This document shows positions 5,583-14,015 of a DNA stretch of 14,672 nt, piece after piece. This DNA comes from DATLFI01 sp035524895. Lineage in GTDB: Bacteria > Acidobacteriota > Thermoanaerobaculia > Multivoradales > Multivoraceae. The stretch's first letter is position 1; every line of letters begins with the position of its first letter. The stretch covers positions 1-14,672 of the forward strand of contig DATLFI010000103.1 of NCBI GenBank assembly GCA_035524895.1. Reading direction: 5' to 3'. Under the pieces are notes generated by a model, which was not told the origin of the DNA, ran no database searches, and worked only from the letters and a program-made list of their open reading frames with translations. A program made the translations under genes and the position numbers.

Positions 5583-6827
5583 GTGCTGTTGGCGCCGTCT
5601 CGCCTACCGCCGACCTTGCCGCCGCCCCGATCTCCCTCCGCCGGCGTCTGGCCCCGCGACCGTCGCGAGGGGTTGGGGCTCGGCTGCTACATCGGCCAGC
5701 TCGTCACCGTCTTCGGCATCGCGCTGTCGTACGGCGTGCTGTCGATCGCCGTGCTCACCGCGCCGTTCGCCGCGCGCGGCGAGCTCCGCTCGCGCCTGCG
5801 CATTCCCGGAGCGAGCTGGGTGCTCGCGCCGCTCGCGGCCTACCTCGCGCTGACCGCCGGCTCGGTCGCGCTCTCGCACGACCCGCTGCGCAGCGCCGAC
5901 GCGCTGCTCGACACCCTGGCGCTGTCGCCGCTGGTGCTCGGGTTGTTGTTCGTGCGCGGCGAGCAGCGCACGCGGTTCGTGGCGACGTGCCTGGTCGTCC
6001 TGGGCGCCGGGCTCGCCCTCTACGGCTTCGTCGAGTCGGCATTCGGTGCAGGAGGCCTCGAGCTCGACCAGCGCATCCGCGGTCCGTTTTCGCACTACCA
6101 GACGCTCGCCGGGGTGCTGCTGCTGTGCAACCTGGTCGCGCTCGCATCTCTCGCGCACCGTCCCTCGCTTCGCCGGGCCTGGACCTGGGGCGCGCTGCTC
6201 TTGATCAGCGCGGCGCTCGTGCTCGGGCTGACGCGCGGCGCGTGGGTGGCGCTCGGCGGGGCGCTGCTGATGCTCCTGCTCCTGCGCGCGCCGCGCGCGC
6301 TGCTGTGGGTGGCGCCGGCCCTGGTCGTGTTCCTGCTGGTGGCGCCACTGCGCGTGGTGGAGCGCGCCGCCTCGATCTTCGACCCCTACGACTCCTCGAA
6401 CTACGACCGGCTGTGCATGGTCTGGTCCGGGCTGCGCATGATCGAGGAGCGGCCGGCCTTCGGCATCGGCCCCGACATGGTCAAGGAGCTCTACCCGGTC
6501 TACCGGCATCCGACCGCGCCGCGTCTCGAACGACCGCACCTGCACAACGCCTTCTTGCAGGTCGCCGCCGAGCGCGGGGTGCCCGCTGCGCTCGCGCTCG
6601 TGGCGCTGTTCGCGGGCAGCGCGACGCTCGCGTGGCGCGGCTTCCGCAGCGAGGGTGGCTTCCGCGGAGCGCGCGCCGACCTGTGGGTGGGCGCGCTGCT
6701 GGGCATCGTCGCGTTCACCATCGCCGGGATGTTCGAGGACAACTGGGGCGATACCGAGGTCCAGCGTATCCTCCTGTTCCTGCTGATCGTGCCGCTGTGT
6801 CTGCGGGCCGAGCCGAAGGTGACCTGA
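5583..6827 (+). CDS. O-antigen ligase / Wzy-type polymerase family membrane protein
   Basis: Members of this family (Wzy_C domain) either ligate undecaprenyl-linked O-antigen to lipid A core (WaaL) or polymerise repeat units (Wzy). From GTG 5583 it has 414 residues. Around ten hydrophobic segments can be seen, at about 33-60, 79-97, 112-125, 133-152, 172-192, 201-217, 221-237, 239-255, 332-352 and 367-383, with a last one near 396-407. Family marks are LTRGAWVA (216-223), with the conserved Arg, and a large periplasmic loop (about 256-330) ending RPHLHNAFLQVAAERG, the H-x-H-N-x-x-L motif. Ligase and polymerase cannot be separated from sequence alone. The start is uncertain: no Shine-Dalgarno sequence precedes GTG 5583, and TTG 5589 or TTG 5673 are possible. 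It is followed by ispA after 2 bases. Confidence 0.85.
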   Translation: MLLAPSRLPPTLPPPRSPSAGVWPRDRREGLGLGCYIGQLVTVFGIALSYGVLSIAVLTAPFAARGELRSRLRIPGASWVLAPLAAYLALTAGSVALSHDPLRSADALLDTLALSPLVLGLLFVRGEQRTRFVATCLVVLGAGLALYGFVESAFGAGGLELDQRIRGPFSHYQTLAGVLLLCNLVALASLAHRPSLRRAWTWGALLLISAALVLGLTRGAWVALGGALLMLLLLRAPRALLWVAPALVVFLLVAPLRVVERAASIFDPYDSSNYDRLCMVWSGLRMIEERPAFGIGPDMVKELYPVYRHPTAPRLERPHLHNAFLQVAAERGVPAALALVALFAGSATLAWRGFRSEGGFRGARADLWVGALLGIVAFTIAGMFEDNWGDTEVQRILLFLLIVPLCLRAEPKVT

Positions 6828-6829
6828 CC

Positions 6830-7732
6830 GTGAACCAGCCGGCGAGCTTCCCGCACTATCTCCAAAAGCGCCTCCCCGCGATCGAATCGGCGCTCGAACG
6901 GGTGCTGCCGCCGCCTCAGGCGCCGCCGGCGCTCCTGCACCAAGCGATGCGCTACAGCGTCTTCGCCGGCGGCAAGCGCGTGCGCCCGGCCCTGCTGCTG
7001 CTGGCGGGAGAGACCTTCGGCGCGGACGCGTCGACCCTGGGCGAGCCGGCCGCAGCGCTCGAGCTCATCCACACCTTCTCCCTGATCCACGACGACCTGC
7101 CGGCGCTCGACGACGACGACCTGCGTCGCGGCCGGCCGACGCTCCACAAGCAGTACGACGAGGCGCTGGCCATCCTCGCCGGCGATGCGTTGCTCGATCT
7201 GGGCCTCGAGGTGCTCGCCCGCTTTCCGGTCGACCTCGCCGCCGAGCGCCGGCTGCGCAACGTCGTTGTCGTGGCCCAGGCCGTCGGCAGCCACGGCATG
7301 ATCGGCGGCCAGGTCGCCGACCTCGAGGCCGAGCGCACCTGGCCCGACGACCCAGCCGCGACCCTCGCGAGCATCCACCAGCGCAAGACCGGAGCGCTGC
7401 TGCGCGCCGCGCTGGTCGCTGGCGGCGTCTGCGCCGGCGCCGGCGAGCCCGAGCTCGCGCTGCTCGAGAGGCTCGGCGACCAGGTCGGGATGCTGTTCCA
7501 GATTCGCGACGACATCCTCGACATCGAGGGCACCTCGGAGAGCCTCGGTAAGACCGCCGGCAAGGACCAGGCCGCCGACAAGCTCACGTATCCCCGCGTC
7601 TACGGCCTCGACGGCGCTCGCCAGCGCCTGCTCGAGACGAGCCTGGCGGCCCGCGAAGCCGCCGCCCGCCTCCCCGGCGGAGGCACCGCGTTCCTCTCGC
7701 TCGTCGATTTCCTCGTGCAGCGGCAATCTTGA
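6830..7732 (+). CDS. ispA: Farnesyl diphosphate synthase (short-chain polyprenyl synthetase)
   Basis: The enzyme condenses isopentenyl diphosphate with dimethylallyl and geranyl diphosphate to make C15 farnesyl diphosphate, precursor of undecaprenyl carrier lipid and quinone tails. The 300-residue protein has the conserved GGKRVRP (48-53), the first Asp-rich motif HDDLPALDDDDLRRG (D88, D89, D94) with the two-residue insertion of bacterial type II FPP synthases, and the second motif FQIRDDILD (D227, D228, D231). An aromatic residue (F83) five positions before the first motif favours a C15 product. GTG 6830 starts 2 bases after the preceding stop, so coupling with the O-antigen ligase-type gene is likely; both relate to the lipid-linked sugar pathway. 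The TGA stop lies inside a perfect palindrome. Confidence 0.93.
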   Translation: MNQPASFPHYLQKRLPAIESALERVLPPPQAPPALLHQAMRYSVFAGGKRVRPALLLLAGETFGADASTLGEPAAALELIHTFSLIHDDLPALDDDDLRRGRPTLHKQYDEALAILAGDALLDLGLEVLARFPVDLAAERRLRNVVVVAQAVGSHGMIGGQVADLEAERTWPDDPAATLASIHQRKTGALLRAALVAGGVCAGAGEPELALLERLGDQVGMLFQIRDDILDIEGTSESLGKTAGKDQAADKLTYPRVYGLDGARQRLLETSLAAREAAARLPGGGTAFLSLVDFLVQRQS

Positions 7733-7743
7733 AGATTGCCGCT
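7719..7743. repeat. Perfect 12-bp palindrome across the ispA stop codon
   Basis: AGCGGCAATCTT (7719-7730), one central G, then AAGATTGCCGCT (7732-7743). As RNA it forms a stem of about 10 bp with a small loop. The TGA stop (7730-7732) sits at its centre. No T-run follows, so it is either a weak terminator, a 3'-end stabiliser or a REP-type element. The right arm runs into CGCTATGCT, a possible -10-like sequence (TATGCT, 7743-7748) upstream of tlyA. Confidence 0.7.
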
Positions 7744-7825
7744 ATGCTCCCAAGCCCTGCCCCCTTACCTCCTGCGGTCTCTTCACGTCGTCACTCACCC
7801 TTCACTCTTCCCCTTTCCCCTCGCC
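7744..7825 (+). other. Pyrimidine-rich tlyA leader without a Shine-Dalgarno sequence
   Basis: The gap before tlyA is almost purine-free near the start codon (CTCTTCCCCTTTCCCCTCGCC at its end) and contains the 11-mer TCACCCTTCAC (7795-7805), which also occurs twice on the minus strand at 3415-3432. No ribosome binding site is visible. Confidence 0.55.
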
Positions 7826-8578
7826 ATGTCCCGCCTCGACCAACTCCTCGTCTCGCGCGGCCTCTTCGAGTCGCGTGAGCAGGCGCGGCGGCACATCCTC
7901 GCCGGCTCGGTGTACGTCGAAGGCCAGCGCGTCGACAAAGCCGGCACCGCGGTTCGTGACGAGGTGCGCGTCGAGGTGCGCGGACCGCGCGAGCCTTACG
8001 TGTCGCGTGCCGGCCGCAAGCTGGAGCAGGCGTTGCGACACTTTGGAGTCGACCCGACCGAGCAGTGCTGCCTCGACGTCGGCGCCTCGACCGGCGGGTT
8101 CACCGACTGCCTGCTCGCGCACGGCGCGCGACGGGTCTACGCGGTCGACGTCGGCTACGGCCAGCTCGACCACCGCCTGCGCTCGGATCCCCGGGTGGTG
8201 GTGATGGAGCGGATCAACGCCCGGCATCTCGGCCCCGAGGACCTGCCCGAGCGCTGCGGCCTCGTCACCGTCGACGTGTCGTTCATCTCGCTGACCCAGG
8301 TGGTTCCGGCGCTGCTGCCGCACCTGCAGCCGGGCGGCTTCCTGCTCGCGTTGATCAAGCCCCAGTTCGAGGTCGGACGGGGTCGGGTCGGCAAGGGCGG
8401 CGTGCTGCGCGACGACGCGTTGCGCCGCGAGGTGATCGAGCAGCGCATGCGCGACCTCGCCGCCCTCGGGCTCGAGGCGATCGGCTCGCTCGACTGCGAG
8501 GTTGCCGGAGCGACCGGCAACCGCGAGGCCTTCGGCTGCTTCCGTCGCGCCGCCGAAGCCAATGGAGCGCGGGCGTGA
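7826..8578 (+). CDS. tlyA: TlyA family rRNA (cytidine-2'-O)-methyltransferase
   Basis: TlyA methylates 2'-OH groups of rRNA cytidines (16S C1409 and/or 23S C1920), and its presence confers capreomycin sensitivity in some bacteria. The 250-residue protein has an N-terminal S4 RNA-binding domain (RLDQLLVSRGLFESREQA, about 3-60). An RrmJ/FtsJ-type SAM-dependent domain follows: motif I CLDVGASTGGFTD (82-94), YAVDVGYGQL (105-114), VTVDVSFISL (147-156), and LIKPQFEVGRGRVGKGG (176-192). Length and order are typical. ATG 7826 is fixed by the family's MSRLDQLLV start, although no Shine-Dalgarno is present. Its TGA overlaps the nadK GTG by 4 bases. Older annotations call this family hemolysin; the methyltransferase role is better supported. 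Confidence 0.93.
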   Translation: MSRLDQLLVSRGLFESREQARRHILAGSVYVEGQRVDKAGTAVRDEVRVEVRGPREPYVSRAGRKLEQALRHFGVDPTEQCCLDVGASTGGFTDCLLAHGARRVYAVDVGYGQLDHRLRSDPRVVVMERINARHLGPEDLPERCGLVTVDVSFISLTQVVPALLPHLQPGGFLLALIKPQFEVGRGRVGKGGVLRDDALRREVIEQRMRDLAALGLEAIGSLDCEVAGATGNREAFGCFRRAAEANGARA

Positions 8579-9501
8579 CCACCACCGGCGCGGATCCGCG
8601 TGGCGGCGACGACGGGGCCAGCCGGCAGCGCCAACCGGCGATCGAGCACGTCGCGATCGCCACCAAACGCGACTCTGCCGATGCCGCGAGCCTCGCCGGC
8701 GAGCTCGCGCAATGGCTGATGCGGCGCGACGTCGGCGTGCTGCTCGAGGAGGAGACCCTGGCCGAAACCGGAGCCGAGGGCGTCCAGACCTTCCGCCTCG
8801 GCGAGCTGCCGCGCTTCGAGCCTGGTCGGCTGCTGGTGGTCGCGCTCGGCGGCGACGGCACCCTGCTCTCCGTGGCGCGCACGCTCGGCTCGGCGGTGCC
8901 GATCCTGGGCGTGAACTTGGGCTCGCTCGGCTTCCTCACCGAGGTGGCGCGTACCGAGCTCTACCCGAGCCTGGTCGAAGTGCTGGCCGGCCGCTACGAC
9001 ACCGCCGAGCGCTCGCTGCTCGCGGTCGAGCTGCGTCGCACCAACGGCGAGATGGGCCACTACCGCGTGCTCAACGACGTGGTGGTCAACAAGACGGCGC
9101 TCGCCCGCATCATCCAGCTCACCGTCAAGATCGACCGGCGGCTGATCGCGGTCTACCGCGCCGACGGGCTCATCGTCTCGACCCCCACCGGCTCGACCGC
9201 CTACAACCTGAGCGCCGGCGGTCCCATCGTCCATCCCTCCCTGCCGGTAGCGGTGCTGACCCCGATCTGCCCGCACGCCCTGACCATGCGCCCGCTGGTG
9301 GTTCCCGACCGCAGCGTGGTCGAGGTCACCCTCGAGACCCCCGGCGAGGAGGTCTACCTCACCCTCGACGGCCAGGAGGGCTACACCATGGCCTATCGCG
9401 ATACGATCCGCGTGCGGGTCGCCCCCGAGCCGGTGCGCATGGTCGGCGGCGGCCGCACCTTCTACGACGCCCTGCGCAGCAAGCTGCGGTGGGGCGAGTG
9501 A
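8575..9501 (+). CDS. nadK: NAD kinase (ATP/polyphosphate-NAD 2'-phosphotransferase)
   Basis: NadK phosphorylates NAD to NADP in the cytoplasm, the sole de novo route to NADP. The 308-residue protein shows GGDGTLL (92-98, with the catalytic Asp at 94), VNLGSLGFLTE (113-123), LNDVVVNK (166-173), DGLIVSTPTGSTAYNLSAGGPIVHP (from 198), and the late LDGQ element near the C-terminus. The first 22 residues or so are a non-conserved Gly/Asp/Arg-rich extension. GTG 8575 overlaps the tlyA stop as GTGA, with GGAG at 8564-8567 at good spacing. The tlyA-nadK pairing is common in bacteria. The gene in turn overlaps ribBA by GTGA. Confidence 0.95.
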   Translation: MTTTGADPRGGDDGASRQRQPAIEHVAIATKRDSADAASLAGELAQWLMRRDVGVLLEEETLAETGAEGVQTFRLGELPRFEPGRLLVVALGGDGTLLSVARTLGSAVPILGVNLGSLGFLTEVARTELYPSLVEVLAGRYDTAERSLLAVELRRTNGEMGHYRVLNDVVVNKTALARIIQLTVKIDRRLIAVYRADGLIVSTPTGSTAYNLSAGGPIVHPSLPVAVLTPICPHALTMRPLVVPDRSVVEVTLETPGEEVYLTLDGQEGYTMAYRDTIRVRVAPEPVRMVGGGRTFYDALRSKLRWGE

Positions 9502-10730
9502 CCCGAGCCGTGAGCCAACCCAAACCGCATCCCTTCGTCTCCATCGAGGCCGCCATAGAGGCCTTCCGCGCCGGGCGGATGGTGGTGATCGTGGACGACG
9601 AAGACCGCGAGAACGAGGGCGACCTGGTGCTGCCGGCCGAGAAGGTGACGCCCGAGGCGATCAACTTCATGGCCACCCACGCGCGCGGCCTGGTGTGCCT
9701 GGCGCTCACCGAGGAGCGCTGCGACGAGCTCGACCTGCCGCTGATGGTGCGCGACAACACCGCCACCTTCGCCACTGCGTTCACCGTGTCGATCGAGGCG
9801 CGCGGCAAGGTCACCACCGGCATCTCCGCAGCCGACCGCGCCGCCACCGTGCGCACCGCCATCGACCCGGCGACAGTGCCGCACGACCTGCTGCGTCCTG
9901 GCCACGTGTTCCCGCTGCGCGCCAAGCGCGGCGGCGTGCTCAAGCGCACCGGCCACACCGAGGCGTCGGTGGATCTGGCGAACCTGGCTGGTCTGTACCC
10001 GGGCGCGGTGGTCTGCGAGATCATGAACGAGGACGGCACCATGGCCCGGGTGCCCGACCTGATCGAGTACTCGCTCCGCCACGGCCTGGCGATGATCACG
10101 GTCACCGACCTGGTGCGCCATCGGCTGCGCCACGAGTCGCTGGTGGAGCGCGTGGCGTCGCCGAAGCTGCCCACGATCTACGGCGACTTCATCGCCCATG
10201 CGTACCGCTCCCGGGTCACCGGCGAGGAGCACGTAGCGCTCGCGCTGGGCGAGATCACGCCCGAGGAGCCGGTGATGGTTCGGGTCCACAGCCAGTGCCT
10301 CACCGGCGACATCTTCGGCTCCGTGCGCTGCGACTGCGGCCCCCAGCTCATGCATGCGCTCGAGAAGATCCAGGAGGCCGGCAAGGGCGTGCTGCTCTAC
10401 CTCCTGCAGGAGGGTCGCGGCATCGGCCTGTTCAACAAGCTGCGCGCCTACGAGCTGCAGGAGCAGGGACACGACACCGTCGAAGCGAACGAGAAGCTGG
10501 GCTTTCGCCCCGACCTTCGCGACTACGGCATCGGCGCCCAGATCCTGCGCGACCTCGGCGTGCGCAAGATGCGTCTGCTCACCAACAACCCCAGCAAGTA
10601 CGTCGGGCTCTCCGGTTACGGCCTCGAGATCACCGAGCGCGTGCCGCTCGAGATCGCGCCCACCGAGACCACCCGCGAGTATCTCCGCGCCAAGCGCGAG
10701 AAGCTGGGGCATCTCCTCCGGCTCGTCTAG
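9498..10730 (+). CDS. ribBA: Bifunctional 3,4-dihydroxy-2-butanone-4-phosphate synthase / GTP cyclohydrolase II
   Basis: The two domains supply both precursors of riboflavin: RibB makes DHBP from ribulose 5-phosphate and RibA opens GTP to the diaminopyrimidine. The 410-residue protein has a RibB half (about 14-210) with DDEDRENEGDL (33-43), RPGHVFPL (133-140) and the TGHTEAS motif (151-157). The RibA half (about 220-405) has zinc cysteines C267, C278 and C280 in SQCLTGDIFGSVRCDCG, LLQEGRGIGL (302-311), the catalytic region RPDLRDYGIGAQIL (337-350) and TNNPSKYVGL (362-371). Both halves look complete. GTG 9498 overlaps the nadK stop by GTGA and has GGTGGGG just upstream; GTG 9510 is an alternative. 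No FMN riboswitch is seen before it, so it probably depends on the nadK transcript. Confidence 0.96.
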   Translation: MTRAVSQPKPHPFVSIEAAIEAFRAGRMVVIVDDEDRENEGDLVLPAEKVTPEAINFMATHARGLVCLALTEERCDELDLPLMVRDNTATFATAFTVSIEARGKVTTGISAADRAATVRTAIDPATVPHDLLRPGHVFPLRAKRGGVLKRTGHTEASVDLANLAGLYPGAVVCEIMNEDGTMARVPDLIEYSLRHGLAMITVTDLVRHRLRHESLVERVASPKLPTIYGDFIAHAYRSRVTGEEHVALALGEITPEEPVMVRVHSQCLTGDIFGSVRCDCGPQLMHALEKIQEAGKGVLLYLLQEGRGIGLFNKLRAYELQEQGHDTVEANEKLGFRPDLRDYGIGAQILRDLGVRKMRLLTNNPSKYVGLSGYGLEITERVPLEIAPTETTREYLRAKREKLGHLLRLV

Positions 10731-10775
10731 CGGGCGTGACTACCGCTCGGGCGGTGCCGGTTCCCAGGAACTGTC

Positions 10776-11834
<1,059 letters not shown>

Positions 11835-11839
11835 ACCGC

Positions 11840-11878
11840 ATAGCAGTCGTCCATGGGCGGCCCATGGACGACTGCTAT
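11840..11878. repeat. Perfect 18-bp inverted repeat with 3-base loop after gmd
   Basis: ATAGCAGTCGTCCATGGG (11840-11857), CGG, then its exact reverse complement (11861-11878). It begins 5 bases after the gmd stop. It would form a very stable hairpin in RNA from either strand. No T-run follows. It can act as a gmd terminator or be a palindromic repeat element. Confidence 0.85.
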
Positions 11879-11881
11879 CAT
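11873..11881 (+). promoter_or_regulatory. Candidate extended -10 promoter at the edge of the inverted repeat
   Basis: TGCTATCAT reads TG-C-TATCAT and overlaps the last six bases of the hairpin's right arm. No -35 is visible. The start would be near 11888, giving a 125-base leader for the sulfurylase gene. In the leader, CCGCG-TGTAG-CGCGG (11977-11991) can form a small hairpin and GAGG (12001-12004) is the likely ribosome binding site. The rest of 11882-11976 is C-rich without other recognisable elements. Confidence 0.35.
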
Positions 11882-12012
11882 TCCCGCCCGTCACTCGACC
11901 GCCGGCATCGGGCTCCCGCCCGCCCTCCGGTTTCTCCCCGTACCCAATCACCCGTTCTCCCTTACGAAAGCGTCCCCCGCGTGTAGCGCGGCGGGTCGGC
12001 GAGGTTCGTTCC

Positions 12013-13740
12013 ATGACTGCGACCGATCACCTGAACCCCCCCCACGGCGGCGAGCTCGTCGACCTGATGGTCACCCCCGAGCGCGAGCAGGAGCTGCGCG
12101 AAGCGTCGCGCGACTATCTCTCCTGGGCGCTCACGCCGCGCCAGACCTGCGACCTCGAGCTGCTGCTGTGCGGCGGCTTCTCGCCGCTCCGCGGCTTCAT
12201 GAACCAGGCCGACTTCGAGTCCGTGTGCTCGTCGATGCGCCTCGCCGATGGCTCGCTGTGGCCGATGCCGGTGACCCTCGACGTCACCGAGAAGCTCGCC
12301 GAACAGCTCTCGAAGGGCACCGCGCTCGCCCTGCGCGACCCGGAAGGCGTGATGCTCGCGGTGCTCCACGTCGACGACATCTGGCAACACGACCGCGAGA
12401 AGGACGCGCAGTCGGTCTACGGCACGCTCGACCAGACCCACCCCGGCGTCGCGCACCTGTTCCAGCGCACCAACAACGTCTCGGTCGGCGGCCGCCTCGA
12501 GGGCATCCGCCTGCCGTCCTGGTACGACTTCCCGGCGCTGCGGCAGACCCCCGCGCAGGTCCGCGAGGACATGAGCCGGCTCGGCTGGCGCCGCACCGTC
12601 GCGTTCCAGACCCGCAACCCGCTCCACCGCGCGCACTTCGAGCTGACGCTGCGCGCGTCGCGCGAGATCGAGGCGAACTTGCTGCTGCACCCGGTGGTCG
12701 GCATGACCAAGCCGGGCGACCTCGACCACTACACCCGCGTGCGCTGCTACCAGGCGCTGATGCGCCACTACCCCAAGCACACCGCGAAGCTCGCGCTGCT
12801 GCCGCTCGCGATGCGCATGGCCGGCCCGCGCGAGGCGGTGTGGCACGCGATCATCCGCAAGAACTACGGCTGCACCGACTTCATCGTCGGCCGCGACCAT
12901 GCCGGTCCGGGCAACAACTCGAAGGGTAAGCCCTTCTACGGCCCGTACGACGCGCAAGAGCTCCTGGCCAAGCACCAGGACGAGCTCGGCATCGCGATGG
13001 TGCCGTTCAAGAACATGGTCTACGTCGAGGACCGCGGCAGCTACGCGCCGCAGGACGAGGTGCCCGAGGGCTCCCGCACGCTCGACATCTCCGGCACGGA
13101 GCTGCGCCGCCGTCTCGCCGAGGGCCTCGAGATCCCCGAGTGGTTCACCTTCCCCGAGGTCGCCGAGGAGCTGCGCCGCAGCTACCCGCCGCGCGCCAAG
13201 CAGGGCTTCACGGTGTTCTTCACGGGGCTCTCCGGCGCCGGCAAGTCGACCATCGCGCGCGTGCTCCAGGTCAAGCTGCTCGAGATGGGCGGCCGCCCGG
13301 TCACCGTGCTCGACGGCGACATCGTGCGCACGAACCTGTCGTCCGAGCTCGGTTTCTCGCGCGAGCACCGCGACATCAACATCCGCCGCATCGGCTACGT
13401 CGCGTCCGAGATCACCAAGAACGGCGGCATCGCGATCTGTGCGCCGATCGCGCCCTACGAGCGCACTCGCGAGGACGTGCGTCAGATGATCAAGGCCTTC
13501 GGCGGCTTCATGCTGGTCTTCGCTTCGACCTCGATCGAGGTCTGCGAGCAGCGCGACCGCAAGGGCCTCTACGCCAAGGCGCGCGCCGGCCTGCTGCCCG
13601 AGTTCACCGGCATCTCCGACCCCTACGAAGAGCCGAAGGACGCCGAGATCGTCATCGACACCGCCGACCTGAGCCCCGAAGAGGCCGCGCAGCAGATCAT
13701 CCTCCACCTGGAGCGTGAGGGTTACATCGCCGCGCGGTAG
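12013..13740 (+). CDS. Bifunctional ATP sulfurylase / APS kinase
   Basis: The fusion makes APS from sulfate and ATP and phosphorylates it to PAPS, the sulfate donor for assimilation or for sulfotransferases. Of 575 residues, about 1-390 form the sulfurylase. It has QTRNPLHRAH (199-208, the nucleotide-binding RNP and HxxH signature), GRDHAGPG (293-300) and DISGTELRRRL near its end. Residues from about 395 are the APS kinase, with P-loop GLSGAGKST (405-413), LDGDIVRTNLS and a DPYEEP segment close to the C-terminus. Both catalytic parts look intact. This sulfurylase-kinase order is found in Aquifex-type and many other bacterial fusions (often called sat/cysC or cysNC-like, although no CysN GTPase is present). 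ATG 12013 has GAGG 8 bases upstream. No sulfate transporter or PAPS reductase is nearby. Confidence 0.94.
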   Translation: MTATDHLNPPHGGELVDLMVTPEREQELREASRDYLSWALTPRQTCDLELLLCGGFSPLRGFMNQADFESVCSSMRLADGSLWPMPVTLDVTEKLAEQLSKGTALALRDPEGVMLAVLHVDDIWQHDREKDAQSVYGTLDQTHPGVAHLFQRTNNVSVGGRLEGIRLPSWYDFPALRQTPAQVREDMSRLGWRRTVAFQTRNPLHRAHFELTLRASREIEANLLLHPVVGMTKPGDLDHYTRVRCYQALMRHYPKHTAKLALLPLAMRMAGPREAVWHAIIRKNYGCTDFIVGRDHAGPGNNSKGKPFYGPYDAQELLAKHQDELGIAMVPFKNMVYVEDRGSYAPQDEVPEGSRTLDISGTELRRRLAEGLEIPEWFTFPEVAEELRRSYPPRAKQGFTVFFTGLSGAGKSTIARVLQVKLLEMGGRPVTVLDGDIVRTNLSSELGFSREHRDINIRRIGYVASEITKNGGIAICAPIAPYERTREDVRQMIKAFGGFMLVFASTSIEVCEQRDRKGLYAKARAGLLPEFTGISDPYEEPKDAEIVIDTADLSPEEAAQQIILHLEREGYIAAR

Positions 13741-13770
13741 GGGAGGGGGTGGGGGAGCGGGGGTTGGGCG

Positions 13771-13838
13771 GGTCCTCCCCTCTCCCCTTCCAAGGGGAGA
13801 GGGTGGCGCGTCGTCATCGACGACGCGCCGGGTGAGGG
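13771..13838. repeat. REP-like double hairpin
   Basis: Two adjacent perfect inverted repeats. The first is CCCTCTCCCCTT-CC-AAGGGGAGAGGG (13778-13803, 12-bp arms). The second is GGCGCGTCGTC-ATC-GACGACGCGCC (13805-13829, 11-bp arms). GGGTGAGGG follows at 13830-13838 and CCTCCCC precedes. This layout, a CCCTCTCCC/GGGAGAGGG hairpin, a GC hairpin and GGTGAGGG, resembles a palindromic intergenic repeat common in high-GC bacteria. It may also end the sulfurylase transcript. The stretch 13741-13770 is G-rich spacer. Confidence 0.7.
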
Positions 13839-13853
13839 CCGGTCTCGCGGCAG

Positions 13854-13949
13854 CCTCTCGCGAAGACCTCTCGCGAAGACCTCTCGCGACAAACCTCTCG
13901 CGACAAACCTCTCGCGACAGACCTCTCGCGACACACCTATCGCGACATC
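13854..13949. repeat. Seven-unit tandem repeat of 13-14 bp
   Basis: The unit is CCTCTCGCGAAGA or CCTCTCGCGACAAA. Copies start at 13854, 13867, 13880, 13894, 13908, 13922 and 13936 (the last has CCTATCGCGACAT). The first two are 13 bp and the rest 14 bp. Each holds the palindrome TCGCGA. The units touch without spacers, so it is not a CRISPR array. It sits upstream of an O-antigen ligase-type gene. Confidence 0.9.
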
Positions 13950-14015
13950 GTCGCGCGGTGTAGATAACCTCCAACCGCGAGATCCTCCCCACCCCTTTGA
14001 CTGCTCCATCCCCCC

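Noticed and set aside
9498..9530. FMN riboswitch before ribBA
   Set aside because: ribBA overlaps nadK, so there is no leader to hold one.
11853..12929. Plus-strand open frame beginning in the palindrome
   Set aside because: It reads the sulfurylase/APS kinase gene in the wrong frame and gives Arg/Pro-rich sequence.
13854..13949. CRISPR array
   Set aside because: Units of 13-14 bp are contiguous with no spacers, and there are no cas genes.
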